A stretch of 64,000 bases of DNA from contig CAYGMG010000001.1 of NCBI GenBank assembly GCA_964350895.1, forward strand, positions 33,958 to 97,957. The letters are read 5' to 3'. Below the pieces are notes generated by a model. It was not told the DNA's origin. It did no database searches and saw only the letters and a program-made list of their open reading frames with translations. The translations under genes were made by a program, and so were the position numbers. This DNA comes from Pseudomarimonas sp964350895 (GTDB taxonomy: Bacteria; Pseudomonadota; Gammaproteobacteria; Xanthomonadales; Xanthomonadaceae). Of this stretch, positions 18,638-26,250 are shown in pieces. The first letter of the stretch is position 1. Every line of letters begins with the position of its first letter.

Positions 18638-18653
18638 TGGCACGCCAATTGCT
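18638..18653 (+). promoter_or_regulatory. sigma-54 (-24/-12) promoter of the lanthipeptide operon
   Basis: TGGCACGCCAATTGCT matches the sigma-54 consensus TGGCACG-N4-TTGC[AT] at every fixed position. GG (18639-18640) and GC (18651-18652) have the required spacing. Predicted start about 18664, giving a ~65-nt leader before the first precursor. The gene immediately upstream encodes a sigma-54 activator, and twin palindromes lie at enhancer distance. Confidence 0.9.
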
Positions 18654-18728
18654 CATTCCCCTCGTGCGCCGGCATCTGCCAACGATGCGCACGCGACCCT
18701 ATGCGACACCCACTCAAGGAGACAGCTC

Positions 18729-19085
18729 ATGTCAGAAGTCACCCGCGGCGAGATCCTCGACATCATCGGCCAGTTCGCCTACAGCGACCCGGACTACCGC
18801 AAGGCCCTGCTCGCCGACCCCAAGGCCACCCTGGCCAAGCAGCTCAATCGCGACCTGCCCTCGAACCTCACCGTCAAGGTGGTCGAGGAAACCGCCGACA
18901 CCATCTACCTGATTGCTCCCTACGCGCCGCCGGCAGCGGGCGATGAGCTGTCCGACGACGACCTCGAGCGCGTGGCCGGCGGCAAGGGCGGACAAAAGGG
19001 CGACCGCAGCGAGAACTCGAACCGCTATACCTGCAACGACTCGATCGGCATCGGCACCCGCGTGGAAGTCCACGTCGCCGGCTGA
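18729..19085 (+). CDS. NHLP-leader lanthipeptide precursor 1
   Basis: 118 residues. A perfect AAGGAG (18716-18721) precedes ATG by 7 nt, which fixes the start. Residues 1-85 form a long nitrile-hydratase-like leader (NHLP family): SRGE-like EVTRGEILDI, DPDYRKALLADPKA, a VKVVEETADTIYL strand, then ELSDDDLERVAGG. Cleavage by a C39 peptidase after Gly84-Gly85 would leave a 33-residue core. The core has one cysteine (C102) in YTCNDSIGIGT, and Ser94, Ser97, Thr101, Ser105 and Thr110 as dehydration candidates. The tail TRVEVHVAG is strikingly like that of precursor 2. It is the first gene after the sigma-54 promoter. Confidence 0.93.
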   Translation: MSEVTRGEILDIIGQFAYSDPDYRKALLADPKATLAKQLNRDLPSNLTVKVVEETADTIYLIAPYAPPAAGDELSDDDLERVAGGKGGQKGDRSENSNRYTCNDSIGIGTRVEVHVAG

Positions 19086-19198
19086 CCCAGGACCGCCGCC
19101 CGCAGGCGACTGCGCGCGGCCAGGGGCGCGGTGCTCCGGCATCGCCCCCGCTTCCTTCCACTCGCGGCATGCCGCGAACGAGGCATCGGAGCAGGAAC

Positions 19199-19546
19199 AT
19201 GCTTGAGTTGAGCCGAGGCGAGATGATCGACATCGTCTGCAGCGCCGCCCAGCGCAGTCCGGCGTATCGCGGCAAGCTGCTGCGCGATCCCCGCGCCGTG
19301 CTCTCCGAGCAGCTCAACGCACCGCTCTCGCCGCGCCTGCAGGTCATCGTGCTCGAAGAGACCGCCGACACCTGCTACCTGATCCTGCCCTACGTCGAAC
19401 CGCAGGACGGTGATGAGCTCTCGGATGCCGACCTGGAACGGGTCTGCGGCGGCAAGGGCAAGGGCGGCAGTGGGGAAAGCGGCAACACCTACATCTGCAA
19501 CAACGCGACCGGTATCGCCACCCGGGTCGAGATCAATGTGCTCTAG
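19199..19546 (+). CDS. NHLP-leader lanthipeptide precursor 2
   Basis: 115 residues; ATG 19199 follows GGAGCAGGAAC. The leader aligns along its length with precursor 1 (LSRGEMIDI, SPAYRGKLLRDPRA, VIVLEETADTCYL, ELSDADLERVCGG) and ends at the same Gly84-Gly85. The 30-residue core has a single cysteine, C100, in TYICNNATGIAT, followed by RVEINVL. Relative to C (0), both cores share Y at -2, N at +1, [DN] at +2, G at +5, I at +6, T at +8, and R-V-E at +9 to +11. Three further cysteines (14, 59, 83) are in the leader. Candidate dehydration sites are Ser91, Ser94, Thr97, Thr103 and Thr108. The gene lies 113 nt after precursor 1 with no recognised second promoter. Confidence 0.93.
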   Translation: MLELSRGEMIDIVCSAAQRSPAYRGKLLRDPRAVLSEQLNAPLSPRLQVIVLEETADTCYLILPYVEPQDGDELSDADLERVCGGKGKGGSGESGNTYICNNATGIATRVEINVL

Positions 19547-19603
19547 CCCTTTCCGCAGCGCGCGACCGCGTCGGGCGACCCGCACTCCCGGCATCGCGGG
19601 CTC

Positions 19604-22600
19604 ATGCACCCGGCACTAATCGCGCCCGCTGACGCGGGGCAGAGCACGCCGGCTCTGGGCGCGCTGGTGTCCCGGGCGCTGCGCTTTGACGAGCGCATGG
19701 CGCGGACTCTGGGCAGTGGCGCAAGCGTACCGCCAGCTGGCCCGCCGAGTGTCCTGCGCAGACGCTGGCAGGCACATGTCGCGGACGGCGATGAAGCCGT
19801 CTTTGTGCGTCGCCTGGATCGTGATGGGTGGACGCTTGGCCAGGTAGAGCGCGCCTTGGCCTGCACGACCACCGACAGCGCATTGCCGGCCTGGGCCATC
19901 TGGCTGCAGGCGCAGCTGGCCAGCCCACTGGAGCCGCAGGCCGGCCCCGGCAAGGCGCCGGCCATCGGCCTGTGGCGCGCCTGGACCACGCGCGCCTGCG
20001 CCGACTGCGTAGCTCATCGAAGCTTTCTGTTAAGCGACGGCCTGGCGGCCTGGCGGGAACAGCTCGCCCAGACGCTGGCCTGCCTGTCTGCCGGCGTGGT
20101 CGCGTCGGCACGGCGCGCCCCTTCGTCCCAGCTCGGCGACGGCAGCACCCTTACCTGGCCGCTGCTGCATGCCTACCCGCGCTGGGCGCGACAGCTTGCC
20201 CAGACGACCAGAAGCGCGCTCGACGCGATCATTTCGCTGCAGCAGCGGCTGGCGCGCGATAGCGGTGCGCGGGCGGCGCATTTCGGCGCCTGGGCTGGCA
20301 GCCCCCCGCAGCGCGTGGAGCCGGTCGGCGCCGATGTCCACCGCGCGGGCCAGCAGGTGCTGCGGCTGTGTTTTGCCGAAGGCCGGACGCTGTACTACAA
20401 GCCGCGGCCGATGGCCGCCGAGAGCGGCTTCCAGACGCTGCTGGCAGAACTGGGCGAGTACGGCCTGGAAGCCTGTCCGCCGGCGATCCGGGTGCTCGAC
20501 TGCGGCGAGTACGGCTACGCAGAGGCCGTGACGCCAGCGGCAGACAGCGATGACCCCGCACTGCTTGCGCGACGCTTCCAGCAGAGCGGCGCGCTGATCG
20601 CCCTCACCTGGCTGCTCAACGCGCGCGACCTGCATCAGGACAACCTGATCGCCGGCGCCCACGGACCGGTGCTTGTCGACCTGGAAACCCTGCTCCAGCC
20701 GACTTGGCCAGCGGCCACCGGAACCTTCAACCTGGCCTCCGCAAGGCACCAGGACAGCTGCCTTGCCAGCGGCTTTTGCGAGTTCGCCCAGGCCCGCCCG
20801 GACGGTGGCCGTATCGACGCCTCGGCCCTGCGCGGCAGCGCGCTACCCAGTCGCCTGGTCTGGCGCGACCAGGGACAGGGTGTGCTGCACCCGGCCCGGG
20901 TCAGCGATGCCGCGGCCCGACTCGGCCATCGCTGGTATCGCAACGGACAGCCGGTCGCGCCCGCCGAGTATCTGGACGAACTGCTGCACGGCTTCCGCAG
21001 CACCCTGCTGGCCGTGCAGGACACAGCGCCGCAGCTGCTCGACCCCAAGGGCGCCATCGGCGCGCTGGCTCAGGCCCGGGTGCGCGTGGTGCTGCGTCCC
21101 AGCCAGCAGTACGCGGACCTGCAAGCACTGCTCGCGAGCCCCGCGCTGCAGCGCGACGGGGCGACCGCCGTGCTGGCCATTGACGGACTGAACCGGGGAT
21201 TCAGCGCGCTCCGCGACCGCCCTGCATGGTGGCCGCTGACCGGCAGCGAACGGCAGCAGCTTGAAGACGGCGACATCCCGGTGTTCGAAGTCCGCGCGGA
21301 TGCGCAGGGCTTCGATGCCCTGGGCGCGCCCGGACTGTTCGCCGCATCGGGCATGGAGACCGTCCGTCGGCGCATCGCGCAGCTCGATGTGGCGCGCATC
21401 GAGGCCGAATGCCGGCTGCTCAAGCAGGCGCTGTCCCCGGCGACGCCATGCCATCACGGCGCGCCGCCCGCGCAGGCCGCGCCGCCGCACCTTGCCAGCC
21501 TGCTCGATGGCTGCAGGACACTTCGCGAGCACATCCTTGCCCGCGCTGTGCGCGGCGACGATGGACTGATCGCCTGGCCCGGCGCCGACAGCGCAGCCAT
21601 GCCGACCTCCCGCGGAAACGGCGGCGACTACTATCTGTATCGCGGCGCGCTGGGCATTGCCTGGTTCCTTGTGGCGCTGCAGCGCCACGCCCCTGATCCG
21701 CGCGGTCTATCGGCGGTGCGCGCCACCCTGGCCAATCTGCAACGCGTGCTCGACGCCCCTGAGGCGCCACGCCTGCTGGCCGCGGAAGGTCTGGGAGCAC
21801 TGCATGGAATCGGCTCGCTGGTGCTTGGCCTGCTCGCCCTGCATCGGCTTGACCCAGCCTTGGATGCGCTCGCGCTGGCGGCGCGCGTCGCCGAGCAGAT
21901 CAGGCCCGAGCGCATCGATAGCGAACCTCTGGCCGAACTGGCAGGCGGCCTGGCGGGCGGGCTGCTGGCGGTGTCGGCACTGGCCGAACTGGGCGCCTGC
22001 GCCGCCGGGCCAGAAACGGCTGAACGTATCGTTGCGGCGATACGCTCCCGCTCGGACAGCCAGGGCATCCCGCTCGGCTATGGCCAGGCGATTCGTTGCG
22101 GCGCCGCACACGGACTGAGCGGCATCGCCTTTGCGCTGGCCAAGGCCGGCGATCGCCTCGCCCGGCCAGATTGGCGCCTGCTGGCCGAGCGCCTGTGTCG
22201 CGAAGAGGATCGCGGCTTTGATCACGCGACAGGCAACTGGCGCCAGCAGCGTGACCGCGAGCAGCCCGCGGTGGACGCACTGAATGCCTACTGCAACGGC
22301 GCCACCGGCATCCTGCTGCTGCGCGCTGACGCCGGTCTGTGGCAGGGCAATGCGCTGGAGGAACGCGGATTGGCGGCCCTGGCCCAGGCACCGTGCGCTG
22401 CGGCCCTGCACGCCTGCTGCGGCTGGATCGGCCGCGCCGAGGCGCTGTGCGAACTGGGCAGGCTGCTCGACCGCCCAGCGCTGCAGGAGAGCGGCCGCGG
22501 CATGGCCGCCGCGACCCTGGCCGGCATCGGCAAGACTGACGCCCCACTTGCCGATGGCTCGCCAGGCCTGTTCCGCGGCGACGCCGGCATCGGCCTTGGG

Positions 22601-22675
22601 CTGCTGCGCGTGCTGCACGACCCCGACCTGCCCTCGGCCCTGCTCCTTGGCCCCGCAAAGGCAGCTCCACGATGA
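19604..22675 (+). CDS. lanM: class II lanthipeptide synthetase LanM, CCG-type cyclase
   Basis: A 1023-residue bifunctional enzyme that phosphorylates and dehydrates Ser/Thr of the precursors and then adds Cys thiols to form (methyl)lanthionine. The N-terminal dehydratase (about 100-600) has the ATP-site lysine K266 in LYYKPR, a kinase-like RDLHQDNL segment and LVDLETLLQP. The C-terminal LanC-like cyclase (about 660-1015) opens with YLYRGALGIAWFL. Its zinc ligands are C897 in AYCNGATG and the pair C938-C939 in ACCGWIG. A Cys-Cys-Gly in place of Cys-His-Gly defines the three-cysteine CCG group, which includes the promiscuous prochlorosin synthetase ProcM. Start ATG 19604 has only a weak ribosome site; the reading frame is unbroken. 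Confidence 0.96.
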   Translation: MHPALIAPADAGQSTPALGALVSRALRFDERMARTLGSGASVPPAGPPSVLRRRWQAHVADGDEAVFVRRLDRDGWTLGQVERALACTTTDSALPAWAIWLQAQLASPLEPQAGPGKAPAIGLWRAWTTRACADCVAHRSFLLSDGLAAWREQLAQTLACLSAGVVASARRAPSSQLGDGSTLTWPLLHAYPRWARQLAQTTRSALDAIISLQQRLARDSGARAAHFGAWAGSPPQRVEPVGADVHRAGQQVLRLCFAEGRTLYYKPRPMAAESGFQTLLAELGEYGLEACPPAIRVLDCGEYGYAEAVTPAADSDDPALLARRFQQSGALIALTWLLNARDLHQDNLIAGAHGPVLVDLETLLQPTWPAATGTFNLASARHQDSCLASGFCEFAQARPDGGRIDASALRGSALPSRLVWRDQGQGVLHPARVSDAAARLGHRWYRNGQPVAPAEYLDELLHGFRSTLLAVQDTAPQLLDPKGAIGALAQARVRVVLRPSQQYADLQALLASPALQRDGATAVLAIDGLNRGFSALRDRPAWWPLTGSERQQLEDGDIPVFEVRADAQGFDALGAPGLFAASGMETVRRRIAQLDVARIEAECRLLKQALSPATPCHHGAPPAQAAPPHLASLLDGCRTLREHILARAVRGDDGLIAWPGADSAAMPTSRGNGGDYYLYRGALGIAWFLVALQRHAPDPRGLSAVRATLANLQRVLDAPEAPRLLAAEGLGALHGIGSLVLGLLALHRLDPALDALALAARVAEQIRPERIDSEPLAELAGGLAGGLLAVSALAELGACAAGPETAERIVAAIRSRSDSQGIPLGYGQAIRCGAAHGLSGIAFALAKAGDRLARPDWRLLAERLCREEDRGFDHATGNWRQQRDREQPAVDALNAYCNGATGILLLRADAGLWQGNALEERGLAALAQAPCAAALHACCGWIGRAEALCELGRLLDRPALQESGRGMAAATLAGIGKTDAPLADGSPGLFRGDAGIGLGLLRVLHDPDLPSALLLGPAKAAPR

Positions 22676-23388
22676 ACACAGAGAGCGCGGTGCGTGACCG
22701 CCAGCTGCTCAGCCAGGCCGACGCCGAAGCGGTCGTCGCGCGCCTCTATGCGCTGCGTCCGGCATGGCAGCAGCGCCATCCCGACGCGCCCTTTCACACC
22801 CTTGGCGCACCCAGCTATCTGGACGCTGATCCGCGCGACGACACGGCCTACCGCGCCCGCGCACAACGCGACAATCCACTGCTGCAGGCGCATTTCGGCG
22901 AGCTGCTGGAAACCCTGCGCCAGGCACTCTCCGCAGCGCTCGGCGGGCCTGCGGAATATGACCCGCAGCTGGGCCTGCCGGGCTTCCACATCTTCGAATC
23001 GCATCCTGCGTTCTGTCGCGCCGTGGCCAGCATCCACGTCGACCGCCAGTACCAGCGCATCGTCTGGCCGCAGGGCACCTGCCTGGACGAAGCCCGGCAG
23101 CACTCGGCAACGCTTTGCCTGCGGCTGCCCAGCGGCGGCGGCGGGCTGCGCGTGTGGCCGGTTGACAGCCTGCGGCTTGCCCGGATGAGCCAGGCCGAAC
23201 GCAAGACCCTGCGGCGCGAGCACGGCCAGCCGACCCTGCATCCCTACCGGGTCGGCCAGCTGAGCCTGCACAGCGGGCACCTGTTCCACCAGATTGCGCC
23301 GGCCGCGGAAGCGCTGCCGGGCGAGGCACGCATCACCCTCCAGGCCCACGCCATCCCGCGCGACGGCCGCTGGCTCATCTATTGGTGA
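22672..23388 (+). CDS. putative 2OG-Fe(II) oxygenase tailoring enzyme
   Basis: 238 residues, coupled to lanM by an ATGA overlap. The C-terminal half has the facial-triad pattern of 2-oxoglutarate/iron oxygenases: H122-x-D124 in ASIHVDR, distal H206 in SGHLFHQI, and R220 in EARITLQAH positioned to bind 2OG. No signal peptide, so it would act in the cytoplasm on the modified precursor before export. Hydroxylation of a core residue is the simplest role; desaturation or ring formation cannot be excluded. The exact subfamily is not recognised. Its placement directly after lanM makes a tailoring role likely. Confidence 0.78.
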   Translation: MNTESAVRDRQLLSQADAEAVVARLYALRPAWQQRHPDAPFHTLGAPSYLDADPRDDTAYRARAQRDNPLLQAHFGELLETLRQALSAALGGPAEYDPQLGLPGFHIFESHPAFCRAVASIHVDRQYQRIVWPQGTCLDEARQHSATLCLRLPSGGGGLRVWPVDSLRLARMSQAERKTLRREHGQPTLHPYRVGQLSLHSGHLFHQIAPAAEALPGEARITLQAHAIPRDGRWLIYW

Positions 23389-23393
23389 AAACG

Positions 23394-24323
23394 ATGGAAC
23401 TAGAAGTGAAGGTGCTGGCAGGCGACGAGGCAAGAATGCTCGGCGGCATGACGTTCCCCGCCTATCGGCATCTGCTCGACCTGGCGCCGCAGCCGCGCCA
23501 TGCCGACGGCGCCGACACCCGGACCATCCAGCCACTCGCCCTGCTTGCCCTGTCCGGGCGGCAACCCCTGGGCCTGCTGCTGGCCGAGCTGCCGCTGTCG
23601 GGCAGAGCGCCTGCCGAGCTGCTGTCCCTGTTCGTGCAGCCCGCGCAGCGCAACCAAGGCGTGGCAACCGCCCTGCTCGGCGCGCTGGAAGCCGAGCTGG
23701 CACGGATCGGGGCCGAGCGATTGGCCGTGGTCTACATGAGTGGCAAACCAAGTATCCCGGCGCTGGAGCGTGTCCTGCACAAGCGCGGCTTCGATGCCCC
23801 GGCGCCGAGGATGGTCAGCATCCGCTTCGATGCCGAGCGGATGAACCAGGCCGAATGGCTGCACAAGTACCGTCCGCGCAGCGGATACCAGGTGTTCAGC
23901 TGGATGGACCTTGGCGAGGCCGAGCGGGAAGTGCTCAAGGCCGGCCACGCCAGCAAGCCCTGGATCGCGGCGGACCTGTTGCCCTGGGAACACGACCGTC
24001 ATGGATTCGAACCGGCTACCAGTGTCGGCCTGCGCTATCACGGCGAGGTGGTCGGTTGGGTGATCAACCATCGGCTGGATGCCGATACCGTCCGCTACAC
24101 CTGCAGTTTCGTTCGCGAGGACCTGGCAAGGCTCGGGCGGATCCTGCCGCTGTACCGCGAATCCTTCTCCCGCATGCGTCGCTTCGGCTTCCGCAACGGC
24201 CTGTTCGCCACGCCCCTGCACCACCCATCGATGGCCCGCTTCGCACTGAAGTGGTTCGGCCCCTACGCCAGCTTTGTCGGTGAAACCCGCGGCAGTGAGA
24301 AGGTCCTCGACCATGCGGCATGA
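23394..24323 (+). CDS. two-domain GNAT N-acetyltransferase
   Basis: 309 residues from ATG 23394, which has GGTGA (complementary to the 16S tail) 5 nt upstream. TTG 23382 or GTG 23385 would overlap the previous stop. The N-terminal GNAT domain has the acetyl-CoA loop in LSLFVQPAQRNQGVATALLGALE (QRNQGVAT is the Q-x-x-G-x-[GA] motif). A second GNAT-like half spans about 150-300 (GLRYHGEVVGWVINH...) and lacks an obvious CoA loop. It may acetylate an amine (N-terminus or lysine) of the mature peptide or of an intermediate as self-protection. Both are inferences from position. The stop overlaps the start of the next gene. Confidence 0.8.
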   Translation: MELEVKVLAGDEARMLGGMTFPAYRHLLDLAPQPRHADGADTRTIQPLALLALSGRQPLGLLLAELPLSGRAPAELLSLFVQPAQRNQGVATALLGALEAELARIGAERLAVVYMSGKPSIPALERVLHKRGFDAPAPRMVSIRFDAERMNQAEWLHKYRPRSGYQVFSWMDLGEAEREVLKAGHASKPWIAADLLPWEHDRHGFEPATSVGLRYHGEVVGWVINHRLDADTVRYTCSFVREDLARLGRILPLYRESFSRMRRFGFRNGLFATPLHHPSMARFALKWFGPYASFVGETRGSEKVLDHAA

Positions 24324-26247
24324 GCGGTGTATCGCCCGCGCCGCGCTTGGCCTTGGCCGACTCCTGCTGCTCTGCTCGGCCGCGGGTGCGGCCGCCGCCG
24401 AGCCAGGCAGCGGCCCGCGCCAGGCGCTGACCGTGCTTGACGCCGTGCAGCTGGCGCTTGCCCACAACCCCACCGTGGAACTGGCGCGCGCCGAGCTGAC
24501 CCTGGCCGGCGGCGAACGGCTGCAGGCGCAGGGCGCCTTCGATCCGACCCTGTCGATCGATGTCTCGATGCAGTATCTGCAACAGGAGCTGTCGGACACC
24601 CGCAAGCAACAGCTGCGTGACCAGCGCAGCGATATCCAGACCCTGATCGACGAGGTCCGCGCCGAACGCGGAGACACCCAGACCAATCTTCAGGCCGTGA
24701 TCGCCGCCCAGGCCAATCCCGAAGGCATCCAGCTGCCTGACCCCGATGCCCAGGCCCAGCTCGACCTCTACAACACTCTGATCGCCGGTGCAGCAACGCC
24801 GGCGATCCGCGCCGAGCTGGAGGCGATCCGCGCCGCCGAACTGGCCAGCCTGCGCGGCGAACTGGAGGCGCGCATTGCGGTGCTCGATCAGACCGACACC
24901 GAGGAAAGCGAACGGCTTCGCCTACTGGGCGACGCGCCCGAGGTGGAGCTGTCGCATGACGTGGTGGTCGGCGCGAGCTATCGGCAGGCCTACCGCAATG
25001 GCTGGGTGCTGAGCGGGTTCTCCAACCTGACCATCGACGGTGGCAACTACAAGGGCAAGCGCAAGCCGACCGCCCTCGGCGGTCTGGGGCGTCTTGACCT
25101 GTATCGATCGCGGGTCGGCGTGCGCCTTCTGGTGCCGCTCGGACGCGGCCAGCAGACCGCGGCCGCCGCCGAGGGATTCGCCCAGCGCCGCGAGCAGGCG
25201 GCAGCCGCCTTGCTCGCGCAGCAGGTGCGACGCAGCCTGTTCGAGGTCGTCAGCAGCTACTGGGACACCTCGGCAGCACAGGCCACCCGCGACGTGCTGG
25301 CCGAGTCGCTGCGCCGTCAGCAGCGCCTGGCCCAGCTCAGCGAGGCACTGATCGCCGCCGACCAGCTGCCGCGCAGCGAGCGCGCCAGGATCCGTGCCCG
25401 CGATGCCGATGCCGCGGCCCAGCTGGCCCAGGCTGAACAGGGACTTTCCTCGGCACGCCTGGCGCTGAGCCGTGCCGTGGGCGCCCCGGATGGTGCACTG
25501 TCCTTTCAACCGGTGGCCGCTGATGCGCTGCCCGAACTGCGCCTGCCCGAAGCCCTGTCGCCCGGTGAGCGCCAGCAGCTGGTGGCCAGCAGCCGGGTAC
25601 GCCGGCACGACTACCAGGCCGCCCTGCTCAGCGCGCTCGGCCAGGCCCTGCTGTCCGGCGCTGCACGCGAGGACACGCGTTCCCTGCATGACCTCGAGAT
25701 CGAGCTGGCATTTACCGGCGTGGATGAGGGACCGCGCATCGATCAGCAGCTGCAGGGCGCCCTGCTCGGCAGCTGGACCGGGCCAAGCACCAAGCTCGGC
25801 TATCGCTACGAACGACCTCTGCGCAATGACGCCGCCGAAGGTGCACTGCAGCGCCAGCTGGCGGTAGAGGAACTGGCCACGCTGCAGGCCACCACCCTGC
25901 AGCGCGAGATCGCGCGCAGCGTGGTGAGCACCCTCGACTCGCTGCTGGCCAGCCAGCAGGAGCTGGCCCAGCAGCGGCTGGCGGTGGACGCCTACCGCCA
26001 GGCAGTCGCAGCCGAGCGCGAGCGTCTGGAGCTTGGCAGCGCGACCCTGATCGACTTGATCCAGACCGAGGAGAGGCTCACCGCCAGCCTGCTCGGCGCG
26101 ATCGGCGCGCAGGCCCGCGCAGCGCAGCTGCTGGTTGCCCTGCGCTTCCAGGCTGGCCTGCTGGCGCCCACCGAAGGCGAGCGGATGGGCCTTGCGCAGC
26201 GCTCCCTGGTCGAGCTGCAGCGCAGCGAACTGCTGGGAGGGGGATGA
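24313..26247 (+). CDS. TolC-like outer-membrane efflux protein 1
   Basis: 644 residues. ATG 24313 overlaps the preceding stop (24321-24323) and begins a signal peptide ending near AAGAAAAEP. Two OEP repeats of long amphipathic helices with heptad-like Leu/Ala run through the protein (DAVQLALAHNPTVELARAEL early; ATTLQREIARSVVSTLDSLLASQQEL late). A ~200-residue N-terminal insertion (about 90-290) makes it longer than TolC (~470). It would form the outer-membrane duct for export with the HlyD-like adaptor downstream. Its tandem partner is a diverged homologue, not an exact copy. Confidence 0.88.
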   Translation: MRHERCIARAALGLGRLLLLCSAAGAAAAEPGSGPRQALTVLDAVQLALAHNPTVELARAELTLAGGERLQAQGAFDPTLSIDVSMQYLQQELSDTRKQQLRDQRSDIQTLIDEVRAERGDTQTNLQAVIAAQANPEGIQLPDPDAQAQLDLYNTLIAGAATPAIRAELEAIRAAELASLRGELEARIAVLDQTDTEESERLRLLGDAPEVELSHDVVVGASYRQAYRNGWVLSGFSNLTIDGGNYKGKRKPTALGGLGRLDLYRSRVGVRLLVPLGRGQQTAAAAEGFAQRREQAAAALLAQQVRRSLFEVVSSYWDTSAAQATRDVLAESLRRQQRLAQLSEALIAADQLPRSERARIRARDADAAAQLAQAEQGLSSARLALSRAVGAPDGALSFQPVAADALPELRLPEALSPGERQQLVASSRVRRHDYQAALLSALGQALLSGAAREDTRSLHDLEIELAFTGVDEGPRIDQQLQGALLGSWTGPSTKLGYRYERPLRNDAAEGALQRQLAVEELATLQATTLQREIARSVVSTLDSLLASQQELAQQRLAVDAYRQAVAAERERLELGSATLIDLIQTEERLTASLLGAIGAQARAAQLLVALRFQAGLLAPTEGERMGLAQRSLVELQRSELLGGG

Positions 26248-26250
26248 TCG

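Noticed and set aside
18510..18728. In-frame extension of precursor 1 to ATG 18510
   Set aside because: It would start before the sigma-54 promoter; AAGGAG fixes the start at 18729.
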